From contig JACABE010000037.1 in NCBI GenBank assembly GCA_013377005.1, positions 1-34,588 on the forward strand: a stretch of 34,588 bases of DNA. The letters are read 5' to 3'. This document shows positions 33,796 through 34,588 of the stretch, one piece after another. A model generated the notes under the pieces. The model saw only the letters and a program-made list of their open reading frames with translations, had not been told where the DNA came from and made no database searches. Made by a program: the position numbers and the translations under genes. This DNA comes from Bacteroidota bacterium (GTDB taxonomy: Bacteria > Bacteroidota > Bacteroidia > Bacteroidales > JACABE01). Position 1 is the first letter of the stretch. Each line of letters opens with the position of its first letter.

Positions 33796-34422
33796 TTAGC
33801 AAAGGTTTTTATAATATTCTACTTGTTCGTTATAGACTTTCTCTATTTTTTCTTTTAATTTATTGTAATCTATATTTTCAGTTATTTTTAATAGCGAATT
33901 TAATGTTATTGAACTTTTACTTCTCGTATAATTGTCTAATTTATATGTTGGAACTACGAAAAATTCCCATTGTTCGAGTTTTAATGGGTCAATAGTTTCT
34001 TGTTCTTTATGCTTTAATAAACAAAAAACATATAAATCTGCGTGTCTTTTCGCTTCTCCTCTTGACATTCCATTTTCAGCATCCCAATGTTTTGCTGATT
34101 TAATTGAAAAACTAATAGTTGAAAAATCAAATTGTCGCCAACTTTGAATATATGAAGATGATTTTATTTCAATTTTTATTCCTTCTTTTGTTGTCAAATC
34201 GTAAGCATCCCATTCATCTCTTAAATCTTTAGCGTCTAAATCTATTGCTGTTCCAACAATAAATTCAGCAAATCGACCACGAGTTGCGTTACTTAAAACA
34301 TCGGAAACACTCCATTGCCAAAAATTAAGTAAAGAATATTTTGTTTCTGTGTTTTCAAAAGTTAGTTTTTCAGAACCACTTTTAGGAATTGCTTTTATTG
34401 CTTTTAATTTTACTTCTTTCAA
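33796..34422 (-). CDS. PDDEXK-like putative nuclease of unknown family
   Basis: This protein of about 208 residues has a pattern typical of restriction-endonuclease folds: Glu53 in TRGRFAEFIVG, Asp72/Asp75 in EWDAYDL, then Glu85 and Lys87 in GIKIEIKSSSY, and later ADLYVFCLLKH. I recognise no named family with certainty; similar solitary proteins occur widely in bacteria and their function is not established. The 5' end is odd: there is no ATG. The frame is open upstream to a TGA at 34477-34479, and the first usable start seems to be TTG at 34422, just after a run of eight A (CTG at 34434 is less likely). The gene could be intact with a rare start or damaged at its 5' end. It lies upstream of the Bro-N and DUF1016 genes on the same strand. 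Confidence 0.7.
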   Translation of the reverse strand: MKEVKLKAIKAIPKSGSEKLTFENTETKYSLLNFWQWSVSDVLSNATRGRFAEFIVGTAIDLDAKDLRDEWDAYDLTTKEGIKIEIKSSSYIQSWRQFDFSTISFSIKSAKHWDAENGMSRGEAKRHADLYVFCLLKHKEQETIDPLKLEQWEFFVVPTYKLDNYTRSKSSITLNSLLKITENIDYNKLKEKIEKVYNEQVEYYKNLC

Positions 34423-34588
34423 TTTTTTTTTCAGTATTTGGGTTTCAAAATCTCTACTAACTCGTTTTATAAATACTCAACCTCCAACAAAACCACCCAT
34501 TCATAGCTGGCTTTCCTTTTGTTAAATATTCTGCTGCAAACTTACATAAAAATCTGTGATTTATAAGCGACCCCAATAAAAATCAAGA
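34423..34588 (-). other. Leader region of the PDDEXK-like gene with a 15-codon ORF
   Basis: On the minus strand a TAAGTTTG (-7-like) element lies at 34537-34544. About 32 bases later an ATG at 34504, preceded by AAAGGAAAG, opens a 15-codon ORF ending at TAG 34457-34459 (peptide MNGWFCWRLSIYKTS, with two Trp). It ends about 35 bases before the TTG start of the nuclease-like gene. Farther upstream, at 34561-34587, a frame ending LDFYWGRL and TAA could be the last codons of another minus-strand gene that continues beyond the window; too little remains to judge. Confidence 0.35.

Noticed and set aside
31537-34422. CRISPR array or insertion sequence in the accessory block
   Set aside because: No regularly spaced repeats, no transposase gene and no long terminal inverted repeats were found; only two-copy repeats and isolated palindromes.

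Overview
The window is AT-rich Bacteroidota DNA, probably from an anaerobic or microaerophilic member of the phylum. The evidence is a gliding-motility lipoprotein gene (gldB), a secreted enzyme with a C-terminal type IX secretion (T9SS) sorting domain, PorT-type outer-membrane barrels, lipid A synthesis (lpxD), and many promoters of the Bacteroidota form TAnnTTTG, two of them with a TTG exactly 19 bases upstream. Ribosome binding sites are mostly weak or absent, as is usual in this phylum. A redox complex of the electron-bifurcating type and a rubrerythrin-like protein point to anaerobic metabolism.

Layout. Positions 1-6667 (+): secreted C1 peptidase, HD phosphohydrolase, lpxD, a small DUF4834-like membrane protein and a large YfhO-type membrane protein. 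Positions 6724-10251: yqgE (-) diverging from a pair read as murL and a murD2-type murD (+), which suggests that peptidoglycan D-glutamate is made by epimerising UDP-MurNAc-L-Ala-L-Glu. Positions 10263-12805: tsaD (-) and hutI (+). Positions 13152-19712 (+): a three-gene flavin/iron-sulfur complex (NuoE-like, HydB/NuoF-like, and a 1235-residue NuoG-NfnB-FdhA-like chimera) followed by a ferritin-like protein. Its domain content matches the Stn class of NADH/NADPH/ferredoxin transhydrogenases. Positions 19752-20766 (-): ruvX-def operon. Positions 20923-22785 (+): LtaS-like membrane phosphotransferase. Positions 22833-22905: tRNA-Gly(CCC). Positions 22976-24163 (-): YgeY-type M20 hydrolase of distinctly higher GC. 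Positions 24411-27646 (-): operon of an outer-membrane barrel, gldB and a ComM/YifB AAA ATPase, diverging from a second barrel gene and nadE (+). Positions 30184-31494 (-): T9SS-exported serine hydrolase.

Positions 31537 to the end (-) form an accessory block: a DUF1016/YhcG PDDEXK nuclease, a Bro-N/DinD-like protein and another PDDEXK-like protein. The block contains an exact 29-base palindrome inside the Bro-N gene, a 45-base diverged copy of the start of the serine-hydrolase gene, and an imperfect inverted repeat.

The most interesting points are the Stn-like complex with its degenerate molybdopterin domain, the murL-murD pair, and the nuclease/Bro-N block with its palindrome. All family assignments come from reading motifs; no database search was run.
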